Part shown: positions 8,327-15,567 of the stretch, piece by piece | How the letters are laid out: each line of letters opens with the position of its first letter | Position numbering within the stretch: the stretch's first letter is position 1 | DNA from: Thermomicrobiales bacterium | GTDB lineage: Bacteria; Chloroflexota; Chloroflexia; Thermomicrobiales; UBA6265 | NCBI GenBank assembly: GCA_030447145.1 | Contig: JAUJLY010000007.1 | Coordinates: forward strand, 1 to 22,349 | DNA length: 22,349 nucleotides | Reading direction: 5' to 3' | The notes under the pieces: model-generated | The model's input: the letters and a program-made list of their open reading frames with translations, nothing else | Database searches by the model: none | Told to the model about the DNA's origin: nothing | Program-made: the position numbers and the translations under genes

Positions 8327-9268
8327 GTGACGGGGCCGGTCATCGCGATTGGCGAGTGTCTCGTCGACCTCATTGCGCCTGGAAACGCAGACCTCACCGT
8401 CGCAAATGAGTTGCAGATTCGCGAGGGCGGTGCCCCGGCGAATGTGGCCGTGGCGCTTGCCCGCCTCGGGGTGTCGTCCCAGATGCGGACAGTCCTTGGC
8501 GATGATCCCTTTGGGGAGAGACTTCGATCTCGCCTCAGCCGTGAGGGCGTCGACGTTTCGACCATCCGCATCGCGGATGGTGTGCCAACCACCGTGGCCT
8601 TCGCATGGTCAGACGCACGCGGCAACGGGCGGTTTCGGATTCACCGCAATGCTGACGCGTTGCTGTCGCCGGACGACGTCGGTCGCGAGTCGCTGGCTGG
8701 AGCCGCGGCGATCGTTGTCGGCTCTGTCGCAATGTGTGCAGAGCCGTCGAAATCGGCCATCCTCAGTACGCTTCGCCATGCGCTGGATCTCGGCGTGCCG
8801 GTGGTTGCCGACCTCAACATCCGCCCCGGTCTCGGTGTTCCACTGGACGAACTTCGTATCATCGCGGCAGCCCTCGTGTCTTCAGCAACCGTGGTGAAGC
8901 TCAGCGTGGACGACGCCCGGGAACTTTGGGGAGCAACGTCGATCCGGGAGGCGTCAGCGGCGCTGGACAGGTTCGACCCCGAGATCGCCGTGATTACAGA
9001 TGGCGGACTTGGTGCGGCACTTCGGACTTCCGGGGATCTCGTGCAACTCGATGTCTTTCCGGTCGAGGCAATCGAGCCGACTGGAGCGGGGGATGCCTTC
9101 ACTGCTGCCTTTGTCTCCCGCATGCTCGCCAAGAACTGGGCGGGCGCCGATATGGACGATCTCCGCTTCGCAATGGCGGCCGGGGCGCTGGCAACGACGC
9201 AGCCGGGCGCGATGGACGGTCTCCCCACCCGGGAGCGCGTCGAGGACTTCCTGCAGCTACACGCCTGA
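8327..9268 (+). CDS. PfkB-family carbohydrate kinase (fructokinase-like)
   Basis: The protein has 313 residues, typical of ribokinase/fructokinase enzymes, which phosphorylate a sugar or nucleoside with ATP in the cytosol. Signature 1 is visible as GGAPANVAVALARLG (34-48) and signature 2 as TGAGDAF (252-258), with the catalytic-base Asp at 256. The N-terminus (IAIGECLVDLI) is the usual first strand. The start is the GTG at 8327, only 2 nt after the rel stop, so translation is probably coupled; the G-rich bases before it partly overlap the rel stop. Closest by motif style to fructokinase/2-keto-3-deoxygluconate kinase, but the substrate cannot be fixed from sequence. A 77-nt gap with no clear terminator separates it from lgt. 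Confidence 0.9.
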   Translation: MTGPVIAIGECLVDLIAPGNADLTVANELQIREGGAPANVAVALARLGVSSQMRTVLGDDPFGERLRSRLSREGVDVSTIRIADGVPTTVAFAWSDARGNGRFRIHRNADALLSPDDVGRESLAGAAAIVVGSVAMCAEPSKSAILSTLRHALDLGVPVVADLNIRPGLGVPLDELRIIAAALVSSATVVKLSVDDARELWGATSIREASAALDRFDPEIAVITDGGLGAALRTSGDLVQLDVFPVEAIEPTGAGDAFTAAFVSRMLAKNWAGADMDDLRFAMAAGALATTQPGAMDGLPTRERVEDFLQLHA

Positions 9269-9345
9269 TGTGCACGTGTCATCATGTCGGCTACGCCGGA
9301 TGATCTTATCCGCAACTCGCTGTGGCCGTTTGGCAGGACAGGTAA

Positions 9346-10173
9346 ATGCCCAGTCTTCATGATCCCGTCGCGATCGCTCTTGGTCCGCTGGAGATTCGCT
9401 GGTACGCAGTCTTCATCCTCTCGGGGATCTTCGGCGCGGTCGCACTCGCCCACTGGCTCGCGGGTAAGCGCGGCCTCGACCAGGAATTCATTTTTGATAT
9501 CGCGCCATGGGTCGTCTTTCTCGGCATCGCCGGCGCCCGCCTCTATTACGTGCTACTCGAATGGGACCGGTTCAAGGACGACCTCGTCGGCGCGGCGAAC
9601 ATTCGCGGTGGCGGGCTCACGATTCACGGTGCGGTCATCGCTGGTGCGCTCACTGTCTGGTGGCTCTGCCGGAGATACCGCGAGCCGCTCTTTACCTGGC
9701 TGGATATCATCGCACCTGGCGTTGCCCTTGGGCAGGCACTTGGCCGGTGGGGAAACTGGGCCAACCAGGAAGCGTTCGGAACGCCGACCGACCTCCCGTG
9801 GGCCGTGACGATCGACCCGGCACGGAGGCCCTCCGCGTACGAGGCATTTGCGACATTCCACCCAACCTTTCTCTACGAGTCGATCTTCAACCTCGTGAAT
9901 GCGATCCTCCTTTCGTGGCTGGTGGTGAACGGCCCGCGCCTGAGGTGGTTCCGGAACGGGGATGTGATCGGGCTCTACCTAATCGGATACGGCGTTGTCC
10001 GGTTCTTCATCGAGCGCATTCGCACGGACAGCCTCTATATCGGTCCGTGGCCCGCTGCCTATTGGCTGAGTTTCGGTCTGATCGCTGTCGGGCTCGCGAT
10101 CATGGTCTTGCGGCGGCGAATGCCGGCGGATACGGGCCGCGTGATAGTGGCAACCAGGGAGGATGCTGCATGA
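9346..10173 (+). CDS. lgt: Prolipoprotein diacylglyceryl transferase
   Basis: Lgt is the integral membrane enzyme that moves diacylglycerol from phosphatidylglycerol to the lipobox cysteine of prolipoproteins, the first step of lipoprotein maturation. The 275-residue protein shows several hydrophobic helices and the family signature GRWGNWANQEAFG at 133-145, a histidine in GGLTIHGA (His94) matching the essential His region, and the late VRFFIERIRTDS segment with conserved Glu and Arg. The ATG at 9346 has AGG about 6 nt upstream (GACAGGTAA), and the first residues (PSLHDPVAIALGPLEIRWY) are those expected for Lgt. Its stop overlaps the next gene start (ATGA), linking it to a probable exported protein. 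The catalytic and structural residues all appear to be present. Confidence 0.96.
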   Translation: MPSLHDPVAIALGPLEIRWYAVFILSGIFGAVALAHWLAGKRGLDQEFIFDIAPWVVFLGIAGARLYYVLLEWDRFKDDLVGAANIRGGGLTIHGAVIAGALTVWWLCRRYREPLFTWLDIIAPGVALGQALGRWGNWANQEAFGTPTDLPWAVTIDPARRPSAYEAFATFHPTFLYESIFNLVNAILLSWLVVNGPRLRWFRNGDVIGLYLIGYGVVRFFIERIRTDSLYIGPWPAAYWLSFGLIAVGLAIMVLRRRMPADTGRVIVATREDAA

Positions 10174-11048
10174 CGAGGAGATTCCCCATCATCGTCTGCC
10201 TGGTGTTGACGCTGGTCTCCGGTGGGATGCTCGAGCAGATGGCCGCAGCCCATCCCCAGGGCGATGTGCTTGACCTCGCAAACGTTCCCTTGACGGCCGA
10301 TGCTCTTCCCGAGCCTGGCTACCAGATCCTCACCGGTGGCTACATCGATCGCAATGCGATGGTCGAGCAGATCGCTCGGCCCCGGAACGCGGAGATAAGC
10401 GCCGTAGAGGGAATGGTGATCGATACAGGTCTGGTACGGTCCTATATGCTGAATCTGGTGCTTCTTAAGGATCGGGCCCATGCCGGTAGTGAGATTCTCT
10501 CGCTCGTCCAGACCAGTGTCTATCTCTTCGCCGGCGAGGATGGTGCCACGGATGCCTTGCAGGTGCTCGGTGATTACTCCTCAAGTGCCGACGCGGAAGA
10601 AGCCGAACCGGCCATTGTCGGTGCCACGACAGTACGGCTGAGGAGCCAGAGTGGAGATACCTACCGCAGCGTGGCCCGGAGTGAGCGAGCTGTCATCGAG
10701 GTCGTCTCCCTGGAGACGTTTGACTTTGTGGATGCTGACATACATCGGCTGGTGGTTGCGGGTAGCTATGACTGGCTGGTTGACTTGCAGTCTCTCTCCT
10801 CCGGTGGGATCGCGCCGCAGGCAGTGCTGATTGGCGATGGTGACAATGTTGCCGACCTCATCGCTGCCGATGGGACAGGCGTGCATCACCTCTACCGGGT
10901 ACGCGAGGGGGCAGTCCAGGCGGCAGCGGGCGAGCTTCGGCCCCCTGCGCCGGAGGAAATTGCCCCGGGGTTGACGCAACTGTATGTGGCGAGCCAGGGA
11001 GTCAGGATCGGCCAGGGAACTGGGTTTTACTCATCCTGGATCAGCTAA
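10170..11048 (+). CDS. Exported protein of unknown function, likely truncated by an in-frame stop
   Basis: Translation starts at ATG 10170, overlapping the lgt stop, behind a good Shine-Dalgarno AGGGAGG. A basic start (MTRRF), a hydrophobic core (IIVCLVLTLVSGG) and a likely cleavage site near AAAH predict a signal peptide of about 27 residues with no lipobox Cys. The mature part (292 residues to the TAA) is mixed alpha/beta with no motif I recognise. Directly after the TAA at 11046-11048 the same frame continues as plausible coding sequence (FGSVLDAAAFVAGLP), and further fragments follow to about 11990. I therefore read this as the first half of a roughly 600-residue secreted protein. Whether the stop is a real nonsense mutation or a base-call error is not decidable here. 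Confidence 0.7.
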   Translation: MTRRFPIIVCLVLTLVSGGMLEQMAAAHPQGDVLDLANVPLTADALPEPGYQILTGGYIDRNAMVEQIARPRNAEISAVEGMVIDTGLVRSYMLNLVLLKDRAHAGSEILSLVQTSVYLFAGEDGATDALQVLGDYSSSADAEEAEPAIVGATTVRLRSQSGDTYRSVARSERAVIEVVSLETFDFVDADIHRLVVAGSYDWLVDLQSLSSGGIAPQAVLIGDGDNVADLIAADGTGVHHLYRVREGAVQAAAGELRPPAPEEIAPGLTQLYVASQGVRIGQGTGFYSSWIS

Positions 11049-11381
11049 TTCGGCAGCGTGCTCGATGCCGCGGCGTTCGTGGCGGGCTTGCCCACCTCGT
11101 CGTCAACCGCGTTGCTACCTGATCCCTATTACTCCCTCTCGGCGGACGAGCAGGCGGTCTCCCAGGGCATTGCAGGCGTCTATCGCGTCTCCGGGGGCAG
11201 GGGACCAGGGCACCTTCTCGGGAACACTTGAGATACGTCAGCACGGGGCATACGTCGTCGGTATCGGCTGGCGCACCTTGGGAAGTGTGTGCCATCCGTG
11301 GACGTTACATCGCCGCTGATGGATGCCTAGCTCACGTGCCTCGAGGTACCGGCGCCATGTGCGCCTCTGCCACTGGAGGAG
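11049..11381 (+). pseudogene. Middle part of the interrupted exported protein gene
   Basis: The frame of the upstream gene continues past its TAA (FGSVLDAAAFVAGLP to QGIAGVYRVSG). It then needs one G removed from GGGGG at 11193-11197 to continue as GAGDQGTFSGTLEIRQHG to GWRTLGS, and one GT unit removed from the GTGTGT at 11285-11290 to continue as VPSVDVTSPLMDA. A TAG stop follows at 11328-11330, after which the same frame reads LTCLEVPAPCAPLPLEELLP. These joins are my reconstruction; the protein sense across each is good, but no homolog was aligned. Confidence 0.5.
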
Positions 11382-11990
11382 TTGCTGCCGGTGGATCCAA
11401 CGACCCCGGCCATTGCGGTGCCAGGTCCTGACATGGTCGGTAGCGATGAGTTCGGATGGTCCCTGCCCATCGATCCTGGGATGTGGTCGATCGCTGAAGA
11501 GTTTGCAGAGGCTGGGTACGACTTCATCGAGCTGCGATCGGGCCGGAGCCTGGTGACGGTCGAAAGCGTGATCGATCAGCATGGTGACCCACAACAGTGT
11601 GTCGTGGACGAATTACGGGACCTGCAGGACTTTGAGGAGCATGCGGTTATCGAGCTGGGGAGCGATGTAGCTGGCGAGCGACCGGCGGTGATGGAGGCTG
11701 GTCATGCCTGGGCCACATATACCATCGAGCCGCTCGCGGAAGAACGTGCCGATCAGGAGTACACCATTCGCATCGACTGCTACACGCTTGTCGAACGTGG
11801 TGCATCGCTCATCTTGACGCATCGCGCCCCTCGGTACGAATGGGAAGGTGAACGATTGAAGGGGAAGGCATTGCGGGATGCGCTCGAACTGCCATCAGGG
11901 AACCGGAGAGGTGGTATAATTGCGCTAAAGCATCCCTACAACTGGAGGTGGATCATGATCGATAAAATTTGGATTGGTCTCGCGGTCTAA
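11382..11990 (+). CDS. C-terminal fragment of the interrupted exported protein
   Basis: The frame is open from just after the TAG at 11328 to the TAA at 11988-11990; 11382 (TTG) is the first conventional start, giving 202 residues. The content reads as a globular domain (FGWSLPIDPGMWSIAEEF, SVIDQHGDPQQCVVDEL, YTIRIDCYTLVERGASLIL) with no membrane segment until the odd tail. The tail after ALELPSGNR is AT-richer and includes a promoter-like site and a mini-ORF in the same frame, so the original C-terminus may have been near 11900. There is no clear Shine-Dalgarno for the TTG. I think this is the end of the gene that begins at 10170 rather than a gene of its own. Confidence 0.5.
   Translation: MLPVDPTTPAIAVPGPDMVGSDEFGWSLPIDPGMWSIAEEFAEAGYDFIELRSGRSLVTVESVIDQHGDPQQCVVDELRDLQDFEEHAVIELGSDVAGERPAVMEAGHAWATYTIEPLAEERADQEYTIRIDCYTLVERGASLILTHRAPRYEWEGERLKGKALRDALELPSGNRRGGIIALKHPYNWRWIMIDKIWIGLAV
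11912..11920 (+). promoter_or_regulatory. Extended -10 promoter candidate upstream of hflX
   Basis: TGGTATAAT is a perfect extended -10 element (TGN plus TATAAT). No good -35 lies 16-18 nt upstream, but extended -10 promoters can work without one. The start would be near 11927, about 190 nt before hflX. A GGAGGT and an 11-codon ORF (MIDKIWIGLAV, 11955-11990) follow at once. Confidence 0.45.
11955..11990 (+). CDS. Possible leader mini-ORF or broken small membrane protein ahead of hflX
   Basis: An 11-codon ORF, MIDKIWIGLAV, has GGAGGT about 6 nt upstream and lies just downstream of the extended -10 site. If the TAA at 11988 is read through, the frame continues hydrophobically (IVLVINQLL), so it could be a small transmembrane protein split by a stop codon. 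It shares its frame with the tail of the preceding fragment. Evidence is only the signal spacing. Confidence 0.25.
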   Translation: MIDKIWIGLAV

Positions 11991-12115
11991 ATAGTGCTTG
12001 TTATTAATCAATTACTTTGTGGCGGGTGCCTCCAGACCCGCGCACCATTCACTGCGCGCATTGCATCTGAATACCGTGCGCATCGGGCTCCTTCCACCGC
12101 CCGAAAGGAACTGTC

Positions 12116-13504
12116 ATAAGCTTCGACATTGAACTTCATACACAATCCACAGCTGGAGAACCCGAACGGGCTCTCCTTGTCGCGGTCGAAACGCCATCAC
12201 AAGCGTGGACCGCGTCTGATTCCCTGGAAGAACTCGCGAGTCTTGCCGAGACGGTTGACGTTGAGGTCGTGGGCTCGGTAACGCAGAAGCTCGGCCATCC
12301 CCATCCTGCAACGTATGTGGGAAAGGGCAAGCTGGAAGAGATCAAGGGGCTCCAGGAGGATCTCGATTACAATCTGCTGCTTGTCGATGGCGAGCTCGCG
12401 CCAGCGCAGATACGCAATCTTGAGCAGGCGCTCGAGATGAAGGTAATCGACCGGACAGCATTGATCCTCGACGTCTTCGCACGGCGTGCACAGACGCACG
12501 AGGGTCGTCTCCAGGTCGAGCTTGCCCAGATGCAATACCGTCTGCCACGCCTCACACGGATGTGGTCTCACCTTTCGCGCCAAGGTGTGGGCGGTGTCGG
12601 TCTGCGCGGTCCTGGTGAGACGCAACTTGAGGCGGACCGCCGTGAAGCGCAGAAGCGAATCGCCTTCCTCAAGGGTCAGATGGAGCAGGTGCACCGGCAT
12701 CGGGAGCTCTATCGCGCCCGTCGCAAGGACACGCCGATCTCCATCGTCTCGCTCGTTGGTTACACCAACGCTGGCAAGAGTACGCTGATGAACCAGATCA
12801 CCGGAGCTGGTGTGCTGGCTGAGGACAAGCTCTTTGCGACGCTTGATCCGACGACACGGCGTATCACGCTGCCGAGCGGGCGCGAGGTCCTGCTCACCGA
12901 CACGGTGGGATTCATCAATAATCTGCCGACGCAGCTCATCGCGGCCTTCCGCGCGACGCTCGAGGAGATTAGCGAGGCGTCGATGTTGATCCACGTAGTG
13001 GATGTGACCCATCCGAACGCTACGGAGCAGGTCCAGACGGTCAAGGAGACGCTTGAGGAGCTCGGCGTTGACGATCGCCCGGTGATCTACGCCATGAACA
13101 AGGTCGACCGTCTCACCAAAGAGCAGCGAGCGGAGTTGCGGGAAGTAGCGCCGAAGATGGGGGTCCCCTCCGATGCAATCGCCATCTCCGCACAGACTGG
13201 CCTAAACATCGAAGGTTTGTTGAATGCCGTCGAGACGGTTCTTGAGCAGGAAGAAGGGTTCGTTCCGGTAACGGCGCGCATCCCCTTCAACCGGTCGGAG
13301 CTGGTCGAGCGCTTCCACACGAATGGCCGGGTGGATGAGCGAGACTTCGACGAGAATGGCACAACCCTCACGGGGTGGCTGCCGGAGCGGGAGCTCGGGC
13401 AGTTCACCCCGTACGTGACGCTCGACGGAACACACCCGAACGGGCATGACGTGAACGTCGTGTCTGACCACTCCGGCGAGGTAACGGCGAATTCTGTAAA
13501 CTAG
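12116..13504 (+). CDS. hflX: GTPase HflX
   Basis: HflX is a ribosome-associated GTPase that can split stalled or hibernating ribosomes. The HflX domain (GxVTQ...HPATYVGKGKLEEI, LLLVDGELAPAQIRNLE, RGPGETQLE) is followed by the G domain: G1 GYTNAGKST (about 215-223), G3 DTVGFI, G4 NKVD. Residues from about 15 on (PERALLVAVETP, LEELASLAETVDVEVV) look like the genuine N-terminus of the family, yet no ATG, GTG or TTG precedes them in frame. The best start is ATA at 12116, with AAAGGA 6 nt upstream, reading MSFDIELHT. CTG 12224 or GTG 12269 would remove conserved sequence. So this is either a rare ATA start, a mutated ATG or a sequence error. A strong terminator follows the stop. Total about 462 residues, a normal length. 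Confidence 0.9.
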   Translation: MSFDIELHTQSTAGEPERALLVAVETPSQAWTASDSLEELASLAETVDVEVVGSVTQKLGHPHPATYVGKGKLEEIKGLQEDLDYNLLLVDGELAPAQIRNLEQALEMKVIDRTALILDVFARRAQTHEGRLQVELAQMQYRLPRLTRMWSHLSRQGVGGVGLRGPGETQLEADRREAQKRIAFLKGQMEQVHRHRELYRARRKDTPISIVSLVGYTNAGKSTLMNQITGAGVLAEDKLFATLDPTTRRITLPSGREVLLTDTVGFINNLPTQLIAAFRATLEEISEASMLIHVVDVTHPNATEQVQTVKETLEELGVDDRPVIYAMNKVDRLTKEQRAELREVAPKMGVPSDAIAISAQTGLNIEGLLNAVETVLEQEEGFVPVTARIPFNRSELVERFHTNGRVDERDFDENGTTLTGWLPERELGQFTPYVTLDGTHPNGHDVNVVSDHSGEVTANSVN

Positions 13505-13532
13505 GGCGACCACACGAGATCGCCACAGGCGG

Positions 13533-13567
13533 CGGGGATCACGCAAGTGGTCCCCGTTCTGTTTTTT
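13533..13567 (+). terminator. Intrinsic terminator after hflX
   Basis: A 10-bp stem with one G-U pair (CGGGGATCAC with GTGGTCCCCG) closed by a GCAA (GNRA) tetraloop is followed by GTTCTGTTTTTT, with six T at 13562-13567. It ends 26 bases before the purM ATG, so it can end the hflX transcript and may also attenuate purM if transcription reads through. Confidence 0.85.
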
Positions 13568-13593
13568 GTCGTCTCATTCCACGAAGGGTGTCC

Positions 13594-14670
13594 ATGGACC
13601 GGCCAACCTCCATCAGCTACAAGGACGCAGGCGTGGATATCGACGCCAAGATGCAGGCAATCGATCGCCTGAAGGCGCGCGCCCAATCGACGCTGGGTGC
13701 ATCCGCTGGTCCAATCGGGCACTTTGGCGGTACCTGGCGGCTAAATGGACCGGCGAACCAGATCCTTGTCGCCAGTGCGGACGGGGTCGGCACGAAGCTC
13801 CGACTTGCCTTCACGCTCGGTGGTGAGGTCCACGCCACGATCGGCGCGGACATCGTGAGCCACTGTGTGAACGATATCCTTGCGCTTGGGGCAACCCCGC
13901 TCTTCTTCCTCGATTACTTCGCTACCGGCAAGTTGGACCCGGACACTGTTGAGGCCGTTGTCGGCGGGATCACTGATGCCTGCGGGGCGAATAACCTCGC
14001 TCTGCTCGGCGGCGAGACGGCCGAGATGCCCGATATGTATGCCGAGGGAGAGTACGACCTCGCGGGGTTCATCGTTGGCTCGGTGACGGAGGACCGTATC
14101 ATCGATGGCGCCGGGATCCGCGAGAACGATGTGGTCATCGGATTGCCGAGTACCGGGCTCCATACCAATGGCTACAGCCTCGCCCGGAAGGCCGTAGGTT
14201 TGTCCGGTGATCCCGAGCATGATCGCCGGGTCCTGGCTGTTCCTCTCGCTGAGACAGGCATCTCTCTTGGTGAGGCACTCATCGCCGGACATCGCTCCTA
14301 CCTGCCTGAGGTCATGCCGTTGCTGGATGCCGGTCTGGTCCGTGGCATGGCGCACATTACCGGTGGCGGGCTTGTGGACAACCTCCCGCGCACGCTCCCC
14401 GAGGACTGCATAGCGGTGCTCGATCCACGATCCTGGAGCGTACCTCCGATCCTGGATCACATTGTTGAACGAGCGGGGATGCCGAAAACCGAGTGCTACC
14501 GGGTGCTCAACATGGGCATCGGGTTTGTGCTCGTCGTGCGCCCGGACGACGCTGTCACGGTGTTGCAGCAGGTTCCAGATGCCTTACCAATCGGCAGGAT
14601 CCTTGCACGCCGGACGACAGACGAATCGCCGGTGCAGGGTCTGCTCGGGGAGTGTCATGGCGACGATTAA
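13594..14670 (+). CDS. purM: Phosphoribosylformylglycinamidine cyclo-ligase (AIR synthetase)
   Basis: PurM closes the imidazole ring of FGAM using ATP to form AIR, the fifth step of de novo purine synthesis, in the cytosol. The 358-residue protein carries the family blocks: SYKDAGVDI near the start, GVGTKL (64-69), SHCVNDILALGATPLFFLDY, GGETAEMP (139-146), GLPSTGLHTNGYSLAR and HITGGGLVDNLPR. The ATG at 13594 is chosen over the GTG at 13588 because AAGGG lies 5 nt before it. Other purine genes are not adjacent here. The 3' end overlaps the next gene by 14 nt, so the two are co-translated from one message. No promoter was recognised between the hflX terminator and this gene. Confidence 0.96.
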   Translation: MDRPTSISYKDAGVDIDAKMQAIDRLKARAQSTLGASAGPIGHFGGTWRLNGPANQILVASADGVGTKLRLAFTLGGEVHATIGADIVSHCVNDILALGATPLFFLDYFATGKLDPDTVEAVVGGITDACGANNLALLGGETAEMPDMYAEGEYDLAGFIVGSVTEDRIIDGAGIRENDVVIGLPSTGLHTNGYSLARKAVGLSGDPEHDRRVLAVPLAETGISLGEALIAGHRSYLPEVMPLLDAGLVRGMAHITGGGLVDNLPRTLPEDCIAVLDPRSWSVPPILDHIVERAGMPKTECYRVLNMGIGFVLVVRPDDAVTVLQQVPDALPIGRILARRTTDESPVQGLLGECHGDD

Positions 14671-15232
14671 TGTCGCCAAACGCCGCATCGACACGAAGAT
14701 CGTCTACTACGGCCCGGGCCAGAGCGGAAAGACCACCAACCTCGTGAATGTCCACGCGCGGATGCCGGCAGAGCTCCGTGGCGATCTGCGCTCGATCGAT
14801 ACCGCAGAGGAGCGGACGCTTTTCTTCGATTTCATGCCCGTAGAGGAGGTCGAGGTCGGGGGCTGGGCGATTCGCTTTCACCTCTACACGGTGCCTGGTC
14901 AGAAGGATTACGTGCGCACACGGCGGGCGATCCTGGGCGGGGCGGATGGGATCGTCTTCGTGGCGGATGCATCGCCGGATCAGTCCAATGCCAATCGGGA
15001 GAGCGTGGTCGAGTTGCACGAGCATCTGACGCATTACGGCCGGGATGCCGCACGCTTGCCGGTCGTGCTGCAGGTCAACAAGACGGATCTGCCCGAAGCA
15101 CGAGACAGTTGTGAGGTCAATGACGACCTGAACGAGGCGACATGGCCAATGTTTCCGGCTATGGCGATCCGGGGCGTCGGTGTCGCTGAAACCCTCGCTG
15201 CAATTGCAAAGGCAGTGGCCTGGACGTTGTGA
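14657..15232 (+). CDS. MglA-like small Ras-type GTPase
   Basis: A 191-residue P-loop GTPase. The motifs are G1 GPGQSGKT (19-26), the MglA-type RTLFFDFMP at about 54-61, G3 TVPGQ (78-82; Gln in place of the last Ala, usual in this group) and G4 NKTD (141-144). MglA-family proteins act as nucleotide-dependent polarity switches in Myxococcus and have unknown jobs in many other bacteria; some are paired with roadblock/MglB GAP proteins, and none is visible here. It starts at ATG 14657 behind GGGGAG and overlaps the end of purM by 14 nt, which implies coupled translation. Its cellular role cannot be told from the sequence. No terminator was seen directly after the stop. Confidence 0.9.
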   Translation: MATINVAKRRIDTKIVYYGPGQSGKTTNLVNVHARMPAELRGDLRSIDTAEERTLFFDFMPVEEVEVGGWAIRFHLYTVPGQKDYVRTRRAILGGADGIVFVADASPDQSNANRESVVELHEHLTHYGRDAARLPVVLQVNKTDLPEARDSCEVNDDLNEATWPMFPAMAIRGVGVAETLAAIAKAVAWTL

Positions 15233-15326
15233 GGGGGGACATGGCTCCATACCTGCAGCGGCCGGGCGGGCGCTACCGCACAGGCGGGCTGAATGACAAC
15301 TGCCCTTGATACGGTCGGCCGAACTA

Positions 15327-15355
15327 TTGACATCTGGCTATCGCGCCTCTAGGAT
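15327..15355 (+). promoter_or_regulatory. Strong sigma-70-type promoter of a small transcription unit
   Basis: TTGACA (15327-15332, 6/6) is separated by exactly 17 nt from TAGGAT (15350-15355, 4/6). The start point would be near 15362. The only open frame that follows is short, and a terminator lies about 175 nt later, so the product is a short RNA or a leader. Confidence 0.65.
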
Positions 15356-15416
15356 GCGAAGAGTTCATGCACATGCGTGTGGGCAGTTCGCGTTTCTACT
15401 CGAGGTGAGCGGCACC

Positions 15417-15506
15417 ATGGTTTTCCTGACTCTCCATATCCCCGCATTCCCCAACATGGGTCTCCCGGGGGAGGAGTGTGCCATGCTCGCGGACGTGCCT
15501 GATTGA
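15417..15506 (+). CDS. Possible 29-residue peptide or leader ORF
   Basis: The ORF starts at ATG 15417 with GAGGTGA 8 nt upstream (15402-15408), ends at TGA 15504-15506, and lies wholly between a promoter and an intrinsic terminator. The peptide begins MVFLTLHIPAFPNMGLP and ends ECAMLADVPD; it has one Cys and no basic residue except His. I know of no family match. The segment can instead be read as structured RNA: GAGGTG (15402-15407) can pair with CACCTC (15532-15537), which would hide its ribosome site. Confidence 0.3.
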   Translation: MVFLTLHIPAFPNMGLPGEECAMLADVPD

Positions 15507-15536
15507 CCTACATGCACAACTGACGAGCATGCACCT

Positions 15537-15567
15537 CCCTTCGACGGGCCCAGTCGAAGGGTTTTTT
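15537..15567 (+). terminator. Perfect intrinsic terminator ending the small transcription unit
   Basis: A perfect 9-bp stem (CCCTTCGAC with GTCGAAGGG) around a 7-nt loop is followed directly by six T (15562-15567). It ends the transcript from the promoter at 15327-15355, either as a stand-alone RNA or as a control point before the ABC genes. Confidence 0.9.

Larger units (their letters stand above)
15362..15567 (+). ncRNA. Candidate structured small RNA or 5' leader, about 200 nt
   Basis: The extent is set by the promoter at 15327-15355 and the terminator end at 15567. Visible pairings include GGCAC 15411-15415 with GTGCC 15478-15482, CATGCTCG 15482-15489 with CGAGCATG 15524-15531 (perfect), and the terminator stem. 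The first two share one base. The size would fit a 6S-like RNA or a riboswitch/attenuator for the ABC transporter beginning 135 nt later, but I see no diagnostic consensus for either. Confidence 0.35.

Noticed and set aside
8641..9453. 270-codon minus-strand frame
   Set aside because: Opposite the PfkB-family kinase; biased composition and no domain.
11046..11330. Stop codons TAA and TAG read as recoded amino acids
   Set aside because: Other genes in the window end normally at TAA and TAG, and there is no SECIS-like or suppressor signal; mutation or error is simpler.
12197..13012. 271-codon minus-strand frame
   Set aside because: Opposite hflX, with no motif.
15306..15506. 66-codon reading of the small ORF in the 15.3-15.5 kb gap
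   Set aside because: Its first part overlaps the -35 and -10 of the promoter; the 29-codon start at 15417 fits the ribosome site better.
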